From: Brachycybe producta
Taxonomy: Eukaryota; Arthropoda; Diplopoda; Playtdesmida; Andrognathidae
Reading direction: 5' to 3'
Length of the DNA: 64,000 bases
Assembly (NCBI GenBank): GCA_036925085.1
Contig: JAUPFP010000010.1
Coordinates: forward strand, 1,853,688 to 1,917,687
Both the position numbers and the translations under genes were made by a program. The notes under the pieces were generated by a model. It worked only from the letters and a program-made list of their open reading frames with translations, was not told the origin of the DNA and did not search any database. How positions within the stretch are numbered: the stretch's first letter is position 1; each line of letters begins with the position of its first letter. Below, piece after piece: positions 10,273-21,000 of this stretch.

Positions 10273-11000
10273 TTATTATATATATACTAACTCTAAGTCT
10301 GTCTGACCATAACGCTGTACAAACAAGGATAAATACATGTAAGCTCGTCAAAATTTACTTAAATTTAAATTAACCCCTTTTTGACCTCCATTGCTCTAAA
10401 GAGCAATGGAGGTATATAGGATCATGCAAGAAAAGGGGAAAAAAAGGATGTCTGTGTGTCTGTGTGTGTGTATGTGTGTGTGTGTATGTGTGTCCAGAAC
10501 CCGATTTAGTTCCTCGAACAACTCAAGAACGGAATGAGATAAAGACATGCAGTATTTTTTATTTGATTCCGTGGGTCAATATGAAGCTCCTGACAAAAAA
10601 TTAGAAAATTTTACCCAGGGGTTATTTTTTTATGAATTTTTTAGAAACAAATTTTGAGTTTTTGGTCATAATTTTTAGTGGGTCGAACAACTCAAAAACG
10701 GGGCCACCTACAATAAAATGTCATCAGACTTAAAATGATGTAAACATTCTGACGATGAAACTGGAAAAAAATTGGAATTTTAGAGCGATTCGATATATAA
10801 AATTTCGATTTTTTAAAAACGTAATTTTTTTTAAAAAAAATCGAGATTCTTCCTCTTTCCAGTTGTAGCATTCGAAAGGGGGGACTTTTCTATTATTTAG
10901 GAGGGGTGTTCCTTTTTATGTTCTGTTATTATTTTTGTATATTAGAATACATATGACGTATTTTCATTTTAAACCCATATTATTACAAATGAATGACGCA
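10273..11000. other. Decayed Helitron-like start and low-complexity sequence
   Basis: Positions 10280-10370 resemble the 5' portion of the upstream Helitron copies (GCTGTACAAACAAGG...AGCTCGTCAAAATTTA). A (TG)n tract lies at 10445-10495. A GTCGAACAACTCAAAAACGG phrase recurs near 10513 and 10682. No gene is visible. Confidence 0.4.
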
Positions 11001-11063
11001 TGCGCATCACATGTAACTATGTCATGTACATGAGTACATACATGTGTGATTATCTATATACAT

Positions 11064-11460
11064 ATGCGCACACGTGTGTACATGTGCGTACACATGCGCA
11101 CACGTGTGTACATGTGCGTACACATGCGCACACGTGTGTACATGTGCGTACACATGCGCACACGTGTGTACATGTGCGTACACATGCGCACACGTGTGTA
11201 CATGTGCGTACACATGCGCACACGTGTGTACATGTGCGTACACATGCGCACACGTGTGTACATGTGCGTACACATGCGCACACGTGTGTACACGTGCGTA
11301 CACATGCGCACACGTGTGTACACGTGCGTACACATGCGCACACGTGTGTACACGTGCGTACACATGCGCACACGTGTGTACATGTGCGTACACATGCGCA
11401 CACGTGTGTACATGTGCGTACACATGCGCACACGTGTGTACATGTGCGTACACATGCGCA
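11064..11460. repeat. 30 bp minisatellite of strictly alternating purine-pyrimidine
   Basis: About 13 copies of a 30 bp unit (GCGCACACGTGTGTACATGT plus GCGTACACAT). Every step alternates purine and pyrimidine, which favours Z-DNA, and the unit contains CACACGTGTG and TGTACA self-complementary cores. Copies differ almost only by CATGTG versus CACGTG in the middle three. Because the unit is 30 bp and stop-free, long ORFs appear in all frames; they are artefacts of the repeat and not genes. Confidence 0.95.
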
Positions 11461-11469
11461 CAATGAAAA

Positions 11470-12919
11470 AAAGTTGGTTATTTGATATATGAAAGCATAT
11501 ATTAAAGCAATGGAGGTCTATAGGGTTCCTTGAATCCCTTGTTTTTCTCATGGTCCCTTTCGAGTGGAATTCCGATCCCCTACCCTGATTCCTATGGAGG
11601 CCAACTCCAGTTAAGAGTAGGTCGCAGCCAATCAGACTAACAAGAACAGAGGCCATCCCTGAAGATTTCTAACAGAAAAGTCGAGGGATGCCACAACCCA
11701 GGTAGCAAAAATAATTTGAGCCAACGTTGGAAAAACTTTATTGAATATGTTGGCCAGACATCTTTTTCAGGCATTGGTCCACCTCCTTTTTGTCTCATTG
11801 GAAAATGTGTTACCAACGAATTTCATAAAGTAATCTGTCATAGGTAACCATGTTGGGCCAACTACTTCCCTACATCAGTTTTTTACCATTCAACAACAAT
11901 TAGTTTCTTATTATATTACAACCACTTTCCTATGGTAATTTTTCACCATATGCCAACCTATTTGCAACTTCAGTTTCTGATTATAGGCCAACCATTTTTC
12001 TAAGGCATTTTGAACACAGGCCCCACCCACACAGCTCAATTATATACAATAGGCCATACTCAAAGAAATATATACTATACAAGTCCAGGCTTAATGTAAC
12101 TCCAGTGAGCATTGCCCGTACTCATATTTTATAAATTTCACAAAATTAAAAAAAAAAACATTTAAAAATTTATTTATTACTTATTTGCATATAAACAGGT
12201 TCTACAAGGTGACAAATAATACTATTTTCTAACATTCATCATTACTTGTTCATTCATTTAGTCCATGTCCTCCATTCAAGTAATGGAAAGTATGCAATAA
12301 TACACGTTAATTTGATAAATGATCTTGATTCTCAGAGAGTTTTGATCGTTAGGTTTCTTACGAGAAAATATGTCAATATTTTTGGTGTAGCTTCCCCTCT
12401 CCATGGTTTATAAAGAATAAAATTGAAAGATGGGCCCTCATGTTTATAAATGCTAGAAATATCATAGTGAATTAACACTAAACTTGTATATAATAAGGAC
12501 TTAATAAATGAACAGACATACAAATAAATAATGAATGTTAGAACTTACATTTCAAATTTTGAGACTCACTCCATGAACCATCAGTAGATAAAAAGCCACA
12601 AACATAATAATGTGATTCAAAAGAAACTGTTTAAAATGTGTTTCTTTTTAGTTTGAAGTTGTAAAGTTGGCACTTCACTCTATGTTCTTTTTTTACCAAT
12701 GATTCAACATTCCAACAACTTTACTGGCAACACTCACTGCTTCTTCAAGAGAGGGTAATCTAAGTGGTATATATTAAATCATTTACCACTGAACTTTTGA
12801 CAAATGTTGTATCTTTGGATGTATTACTGTTGGCTAGCCAACCAAATACCAATAGTTAACTTTTGGTTGTTACAGAGTTGTATCATGGTGGAAAGTGGTC
12901 AGAATTATTTGTTTGAATT
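11470..12919. other. Intergenic sequence, no gene seen
   Basis: AT-rich. Positions 11750-12010 contain a loosely repeated phrase (GGCCAAC...TTTCTATGGTAATTTTTCACCA) that may be a decayed tandem repeat. I found no gene, RNA or clean mobile element. Confidence 0.4.
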
Positions 12920-13174
12920 TTGTCGCGCAAAATATGCATTCACGAGTACCAGGACGATGCAATCCCCGGCCCATCTACATGTATAGACCTGGATGACATC
13001 GCGATGCGCCAACCCAAGGCCGAAGAAGTCACGATCGACACAGCATGCGTTGTCGACCTCACAACATCAACCGCCTCACGTAACCGCATTAATCTGGCTC
13101 CAACAATTCCGGAGCCACCACCGGCACCCGTAATCTTACCACAAGTGAAAAATACCACAAATATTAGATTTTAA
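12920..13174 (+). other. GC-rich coding-like fragment of unknown origin
   Basis: An open frame of 84 codons that is clearly GC-richer and more codon-like than its flanks between 12955 and 13145. It contains a PTIPEPPPAPVILPQ proline stretch. It has no recognisable domain, no clear promoter, and stops in AT-rich sequence. It could be a remnant of a retrotransposon polyprotein or a captured host exon. I do not recognise it. Confidence 0.3.
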
Positions 13175-13324
13175 CGGGTATTTCTAGTAATGATGTCATC
13201 TAATGAATGCAATGTTTTGCGCACATAGCAAACATTACAAAATTTAAAGAGTTCCTCACTTTAAAGACCTCGCTAAAAATTGCATTTGTTTATGGATTCA
13301 ACACATACTCAAGGATATATATTC

Positions 13325-13745
13325 AGGGTGGACGAGTATTTTGGAACGATTCCACCTAGAAGATCATCAAGGGTTGGAAGAGAAGGCTAGCACTAACGTG
13401 GTGGTGGCAAAAAAAGTATAAACAAATGAGCCGTTAAATAGCTAAAAGCATATGCAATTATAGCAGATTACAGAAGCGGAGCAGGGCACACAAAAATAAA
13501 ATTTACAAATAACAGTGAGGTGAAAGCACTGCTCATTTATTTCAGTGTTAAAATAAACTAATTGAATTTAAACCCATTTTTCGCTATTTGTAATTTTTTT
13601 TTGCAGTCCATTCTGCTAAAAATGCATATACTTTATGCTATTTAACCGCTCGTTTGTATATTTTTTTTAATATCTTTATGGCACTGTTAGCCTCCACCTC
13701 CAACTCTTGGCGTCGTCCAAGAATCTTCCCTCCAAAAAAAAAAAT
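13325..13745. mobile_element. Diverged inverted-repeat element (MITE-like)
   Basis: The left side (GACGAGTATTTTGG..., GGTTGGAAGAGAAGGCTAGC, GAGCCGTTAAATAGCTAAAAGCATATGCA) pairs with the right side (TGCATATACTTTATGCTATTTAACCGCTC, GGCACTGTTAGCCTCCACC, CCAACTCTTGGCG). No ORF and no clear target duplication were seen. Confidence 0.5.
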
Positions 13746-14557
13746 CTCAGCTGAAACGCCATATTCAAAATCCACATGAATCTACACACTTAAACGAGCT
13801 CGTAATTGTGGCACCACTCACACCCATGTACCAGCTGCACGTGTGTGCATGTGGCCGCGTATTCCAGAGCCTTTTGCAAGATGGCACCCCATGTTGTCAC
13901 AAACTACCCTGTTGACAGTAATATAGAATTTGGTGAGAATTCTTTCTAAATTCTCACGATTCTTGACACTTTTTGATTGATTTTAGAAACAGAATTTCTA
14001 AAATTAGAAGTTTTGAACACAAAATTCAGAGTTTTTCATGATAGGTGACAGCTAATAATTTTGGAGGTAATTCTCCAATAATATTTAAATATTCTTAGAA
14101 ATTGGTTCCAAAAATGGTAGTGTTTTGGAACCAGGGTCAATCATTGGCCAGTTTGACCTGTGAGTGAGTCCTGGTTTTTAGTGGCCCCTCCGAAGGGCCA
14201 AAAGAATAAAACTACACACCCAGGACAAGCTCGTGACAATTTAACACCGTTTCAGGAATCTGACACAGTTTTGTTGTATGATGACATGTTCTTCAATGTT
14301 GTGATTTTCGAGTTTTCACGTTTTGGACTTTTAAAATATTTCTGAGAAGTTCAGAAATAATTCCAAGTATCGGACTTTACATTCATGTATCATGCTTTGT
14401 ATTTAGTCCATTTTTATACAAAGTGTATCATCAACCATGTAGTCGGTTTCAATATAAAGAGTATATTTTCAGCCATGTTTTGTGTCAAGTTATTAGTCAT
14501 TTCAAGAAAAGAGAAATCATCACTATTCCTTTAAATAGGAATTTCCGATCCCAAGAA
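13746..14557. other. Intergenic sequence downstream of gene B, no gene seen
   Basis: AT-rich, with a short self-similar patch around 13930-14110 built on GAATTCTTTCTAAATTCT / AGAATTTCTAAA motifs. No gene or RNA is recognised. Confidence 0.4.
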
Positions 14558-14633
14558 CAGTAAACAGAAAAAGAGAACACTGCCTGAAGCTCAGTTAGAA
14601 AATCCAGGCAGTGTTCTCTTTTTCTGTTTACTG
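14558..14633. repeat. Perfect 29 bp inverted repeat with 18 bp loop
   Basis: CAGTAAACAGAAAAAGAGAA... (14558-14586) is exactly complementary to 14605-14633. Perfect pairing implies a recent foldback or MITE insertion. Confidence 0.85.
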
Positions 14634-14756
14634 TCACATAAATTTTCATGTAAATGATAGACAAATGTAAAGACAGATCGCAAATTAGATTGCAATGAAA
14701 GTATGACATCCAAATAATTGGTTAAAACATTATTATGAATGAGTCATTATATTGGA

Positions 14757-14990
14757 ATACACAGGCGACTTTTAAAAGACTTTTCGGCGACAAAATGAAG
14801 TCGACGATTGCGAGGGTGTCGTCGCAATGTATTTTCCACGTAAAAACGCCAACCTTGGCACACAGTTAAAAGTCGCCTGTGTGCCAAAGTTTATGTCTTT
14901 CCATAGTTCCAAATAACATTGCAGTGACACCCCTGCGACCTTCGACTTCGTTTTGTCTCCAACAAGTCTTTCAAAAGTCGTCCCTGGGCC
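14757..14990. mobile_element. MITE with long inverted arms (ACACAGGCGACTTTTAAAAG family)
   Basis: The left arm (AGGCGACTTTTAAAAGAC...GACAAAATGAAGTCGA...GGGTGTCGTCGCAATG) pairs with the right arm (CAGTGACACCCCTGCGACCTTCGACTTCGTTTTGTC...TCTTTCAAAAGTCG). A diverged half lies at 34300-34475 in gene C intron 8. No ORF. Confidence 0.6.
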
Positions 14991-15008
14991 AAGGGCCTTA
15001 GAGTTTGG

Positions 15009-18000
15009 TCAAACATAACAAAAAGAATGGCGCATCAGAAACCTACTGTCCGATTCCAAGTCCGGATCCACCAAATGATGTACTTAGTTAAAACAACCAA
15101 AAACTGCATTTTCAACTCTGGTTATTATTATGCGTTTTAGATGCAACATCAAGAAATTGAAAACGTTGTAGAAACTTGAAGAGTACATAAATCATTAAAT
15201 ACACATTGTCAAATTTCAGCCATATTACAATATAAATAATTAATTTTAATATTCAATTTAACAATTAAATGACAAATTTCAATTGTATTGTATTTTGTTA
15301 ACAACTACGTATAGCTGCTATAGTTTTAAAAATACTTATCCTAAAAAAGACAGTGCACAACTTATAAATATAAATGATTGGCTCACAGGTACTGGCGGCA
15401 TTTTCCGCCTTGCCACCTGGACCAGTACGTGCATGTTTACCAAACTACTAAATTATGTTTTTCGTCTAAACATCTCTGTTTGACAAACTGAACTTCCTGT
15501 ACGGTATGCACAATTCACTTAACTTCTTACTGGAACTTCATAAGTTGAAGTTGCATGTTTTTTTACATTAATAATTGTTGAATTGCAAACATAAAATTTT
15601 AAAATACAAGCTAACACGAAAAAAACGGCGATTAAACGTTGAACATAAGTGTAATAACTAATAAAATATCGTTCAATAGCTGTTGACTATTGGGTATAAA
15701 ACATATTCATCCCAATCTGAAAAAACTTCACTTATTAATAGATTAATGCATTATAGCAATACTTAACACAAAGCCGGTTCAAAGCGAACGAGACGTATTC
15801 GGTTGCCTACAGTGGCACTTTCTTAAAGGCGGCATTTTCTGCGGCAGAAAATATTTTTCTTATATTATTTTATAATGCCATTTATAAAACTTAATCCTAG
15901 TTTTATGACGGTTATGATTTACTATTATTCAATTCGCTTCGCTAACTAGAATTATTAAATAAGATTTTTCATTCGCTGTGCTCGCAGTCTTCTGTTGCTT
16001 ATACATGTAATTTATTTTGTGGGTGTGTGTTGGGAGGTGGCCAAATTACACTGTGTGCCAAACTTAAAAGTTTTCAATTCTATTGAATAACACTGAGCGA
16101 AATCCAAACTTTGATGCTGTATATTGAGACGTTTGGGGCCCGCCGCTATTCTCGCTGTGTAGCGTTTTTCGTTTTTGGGGTTTTTTTGCGTCACCCTGTA
16201 CTTTGTGTAGCTTCTGGGCCACTCGGTACTTTTGGTACCGAGTGACCCAGATATCATATGTGATAAGATAACAATCTGACCTTTTCGTTCCCCCTCATTT
16301 TATTCGTTTTGAATTTGATTTTGTTTTCGTTTCTCCTGTTGTCACCTATGTGTGATAACAGGGGATGAGTCATGATTTTGGACAAATGGATCAATCTCTT
16401 GATTGGTCCATTTGGTCCAAAATATTGTTTTAACCAATCGTTAAGTATGGCCCTGAGAATCCGACTTTGGGATTCTCAGGGTATATAAAGAGTCATTTTT
16501 ATGTGCTCGAGAGCTTCTTTTTAATATACCGAACCTATGCCCGATTTTGGCTAGGTTCTTTTCTTTTTAATATTTTCCAAATTATATTTCTATGTGTTGT
16601 GTATAACCAGTTAGGATTGTACCGAAATAAATCTATACTTTTATATTCAACTCAACCAGTGGCGTTAATTATTCGCGATTGTGAATTCATCATTTGCAGG
16701 TCTTCACCTACTTTGGATACATCAAAAAGGTCCCAACAGGTGCAAACCTGCAACGTACAAGTGAGTATATTTTTACACGATTCTTAGGGCAGATTTACGG
16801 ACGAAAGTCCGAGAGATACAGAGATTAAAGATCCTCAAGACTGTGAAGTCTTTTGCCAGAGACTAGTGAGGACATAAAATAGACGTTATATTGGTCTAGT
16901 CCTCCCGGGCCAGTAGAATTAGTGACCTAGCCAACCACTATCAATACGAGTGCAAACCCGCTCGTATTAACCAAAAAGAGCAGATTCTACTAACGGAAAA
17001 AGGTCCGTCACAATATAGCTGTTTAAAGTTTCGACTATTGTTTCACAACAAAATGTGTGCTACACTTTGGTGGGAAGACAAGTGCGACACTTGCTCCCGT
17101 TATTATTACATTGCTATTTCCAATGCATGAATAAAAAAATACAAATCGATACACTAATCCCATGAATTATTCTAAAAAACTTTATTGCAACTGAAAATGA
17201 CGTGTTTCTCATTTACAATTAACTATAATCTGTTAAAATGTATCACAATAATGTCGAATGAGAAAGTGAAGATGACTTACTTAGATCTACACTGAAGAGG
17301 AGTTTGTCTCCATCATATTTCTTCTCATCGACCATGTGATTCTCAACGTTCCCGTCTTTATTGTGCTTTAGTTTGACAAGAAAACATCTCTAAACGATGA
17401 AAGAAAGAAAAAACTAATTAAATTCATATATTAAAAACCTCATGGATAGGAACACACATATTTTTTTCCAACTTCGCAACCGAATATCCTTCTGAAAACA
17501 GGACTGATGAGTCTTGGATCTAATTCCTCAGGATTTGTGAAACCTAAAAGGAGAAAAACCACACAAAATTATCATGTCTATACCTTTCTAAATGCGCCAC
17601 AAATAACATCTCAACAAACCGGTCAAAAAACTAACGACCATTCCAATAAAAACAGCCGTGATAACAGCCAGGCAACTGTAGTAAAGGTATGATAACTTGA
17701 AAATGGGAAGAATGTCGTCACTGATAATAATAATAAAAAAAAAATTCATTTAACAAAAAATAAACACAATTAAATGCAACCACCTAGGTTAATTTCAAGG
17801 TACCTAGCAACAGTACTGGTCAATGCATCACTTGTAGTAATATCGATAACAGTGACATTTGAAAACACAGTGGACACAAACAAGAACGTGGAGTTAAAAA
17901 TACTAGATGTCATATTGCAGCCATCTACAGAGATGGGCAAGACTGGAGAACGTGGTTTCATCACCAGAGCTCCAACTCCGATCCACACCATTAAAGCGAT

Positions 18001-21000
18001 GCTCGAAAAAAGGCCAGCGAAAGCTCCCTAATTAAATGAAATTCTTCCAAAGTTTACAAAAAAAATGTATAAAACATAGACATACCCATGAATTAGCCCA
18101 TGGAAAAAACATTCCCAGAGTAAAAACGCCCAAAACTGGACCTCCAATCACGCCGGAAATACTTATTGCCGCCTTTAATATTAGAAAATATAAATATTGT
18201 CCAAAAAATACTGTATGTTTTTAAATATTCTATTGCCTTTACCGTAAGCACATTACCCAGATGTTCAGCCACTTGAACGACACCAAATAAAAGTACTCCA
18301 TATCCCAAAACTAAAATTAATATTTACCAATTACGAGCATAATTGATATCAATGACTTTGGGTGTGACCAGTTGTACCTAAGTATTTCGACCAAAGCGTT
18401 GCTTTAGCATCAGTCATCTTTTGTGAAAATGGTCTCACAAAGTCCTCGAGAGTGATGGCAGCCAGAGAGTTCAAACCAGAAGAAACGGTGCTCAGAGCTG
18501 CACCAAATATACCGGCCACGAATAATCCAGGCAACCCATTAATCAATCCCAAAGTTTCCATTACAAACAGCGGTAACATCTTATGCAAATAAAATCACAT
18601 TACCAATGTGATTTCATATATCTTATTATAAAATATACCTGATCAGGAGCAGTAATCAAGCCCTCCTTCAAAGGATCACAGTTCCAGTACTTTGTGTAGA
18701 GAAGCAGTCCTCCGTAACAACAAATTGTCATCGCGATTGTCAATCCAAGAAGATTCAACCAAAGAGAACTGTTCACAATCGATAGAAAGAAAACAATACA
18801 ATTATATATAGGGTTCTTGTAATGTTTTGTTTACATTAACAACTGCCATTGAATCATTTCTGTTAGCTTTTATTGTGCTCATCAGTGACATCATTTGTCA
18901 TTAAGAATACCGTAACACCCTGTATTTCCCCTTCCCGACCCTCCCCTAGCCTGGGGGTCCCTGGGGATGTAAGGGACGTACTTCCGTCCCTTCCCTAACT
19001 CTTGAAGACCCCAAAGCTCCAAGACACCTCCTGTTTCCGGTATCGCTGGATGGATACCCATCGAAGCATGGTCCCCAGGGCATGGGTACCCCTGAAAAGG
19101 TGTACACAGGCTCAGTGTATAAAAGACCATGTTTCAATAGATTCTGGGTCCATTCAAATCAATTCAATTAAATACACCTGCAATCAGCTCGAAAGCCATG
19201 TGGCAGGGAGGGATTGCTCCCAATCACGACTGATTGTCATTTAAAAATATGACATCATCATGAAATTGAAATCGTCCTAACAAAGAACTATTCACAGGAA
19301 GAGAATTCCATAGTCTAATAACATTAGGAAGAAAAGACCAAAAATATGCATCAGTCCTAGCCATTAATTCTTTGAAAGTTTTTCAATGCCCAAATCTACC
19401 TTTACGAGGATTTCTAGTTAGTAAACCATTAAGCAGGGTAATGTTATCACAAGACAGGAAACGTCCCAGAAGAGCGAGGCTTTGCTCATTTCTTCGGCCT
19501 GCTAATGATTCCCATTCTAGCTCTTGGAGCATAGACGATACGCTGTCAGTATACGCATACCGTCCCTTTACAAATCTTGCAGCCCTACGCTGCACCATTT
19601 CTATTTCTTGTTTTAGATTATTTCTAAATGGGTTCCAAATTGGAGAACAATATTCTAAGATAGGTCTAACTAGGGTAGAGTAACATACCTTCTTTACATT
19701 TTCTTTACAATGTTTCAGGGTGCATTGGACAAACCGCAGCCTTTGATTAGCTTTGGCAACTGCTTTGGTTATATGATCTTTCCAAAGCATGTCCTTGGAC
19801 AAGGTTAAGCCAAGATATTTGATGGTATCAACATGGGTTAGCTGAACATCTCCCATTGTGTAATCTGCCATGAACGATTCTCGCTTTCGGGAAACTCGCA
19901 TAACATTGCATTTACTCCTATTCAGTTGTAAATGCCACTCAGAGCACCGCTCTTCAACACTGTCTAGATCTCTTTGGAGAACTTCACTATCCTCATTATC
20001 CCTAATCCTCCTGTAAACAACAGCATCATCTGCAAACAAACGCATCGCACTGTTGCATCTGTCTGCCAGATCGTTTATGAACAGAAGGAAAAGCAGTGGT
20101 CCAAGAATGCTACCCTGAGGTACACCAGATGTTACTTTAGCCCAGTCTGACACAGCACCATCAATTTGGACTTGCTGTTGTCTATTTGATAAGAATGATG
20201 ATGTCCACGAAATTACTTGTTTATTTAAGTTAAAAGTCATCATTCTTTTAATTAGTAGGGAATGCTTCACTGTATCAAATGCTTTTGCAAAATCTAAAAA
20301 TACCAAGTCAAATTCGCCCTTACTATCCAAGCCAGATTGTATGTCTTGGATGAATAGTGCTAGCTGGGTATCACATGATCTGCCTTTTTGAAATCCATTC
20401 TCTGATATCTAAACTATGAAACTAATCATATTATGGTCCAGTGGCGAAAGCATGTCACAGTAACACATTCTCTGCTTTATTATGTCTTAATGGTTGGTCA
20501 TAATAAAATAAGTATAACGCCGAACCTGCATCCGTCTCGCCTGTCTTAATGATTCTTTTCAGCGCAGCTACGAAACAACGAAGTATCTGAGAGAACGACC
20601 CCGGCACCGTTGGACTCGGGTGGTACATCACAACCCCTCTCTTAACGAAAAGCAGTATCCGCTCTAGTCAAGAGAGTCTACAACCTGAGCCCTGTAACAA
20701 GAGCTCTACATTGTTACAATACTTTATTCATATAGTCAGGGCCAGATTAAGCCAAGAAGGACCTCTAGGCTTTTTGGTGCTTGGGCCCCCTTCACCTAAT
20801 AGGCAAATACATTTTTTTAAACATCTTACCATGGTATGGTATCTATTTATACTAAATATCGGCACAATCCCTTTATGATTTCGCAAGTGTGCATTGTGTG
20901 CAAGATTTACAGCAATATTTCACTTATTTCTTGCTCTTGAAAGACAAATAGTCAATGTGATCACCGCCTTATACACGAACGACTTTTTTGCAAGACTGTC

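Noticed and set aside
11064..11460. CRISPR array
   Set aside because: Units are contiguous without unique spacers, and the window is animal DNA.
11000..11656. Six long overlapping ORFs of 130-200 aa on both strands
   Set aside because: They all come from the stop-free 30 bp minisatellite; the predicted peptides are pure 10-residue repeats of Cys/His/Arg/Thr/Val and have no independent support.
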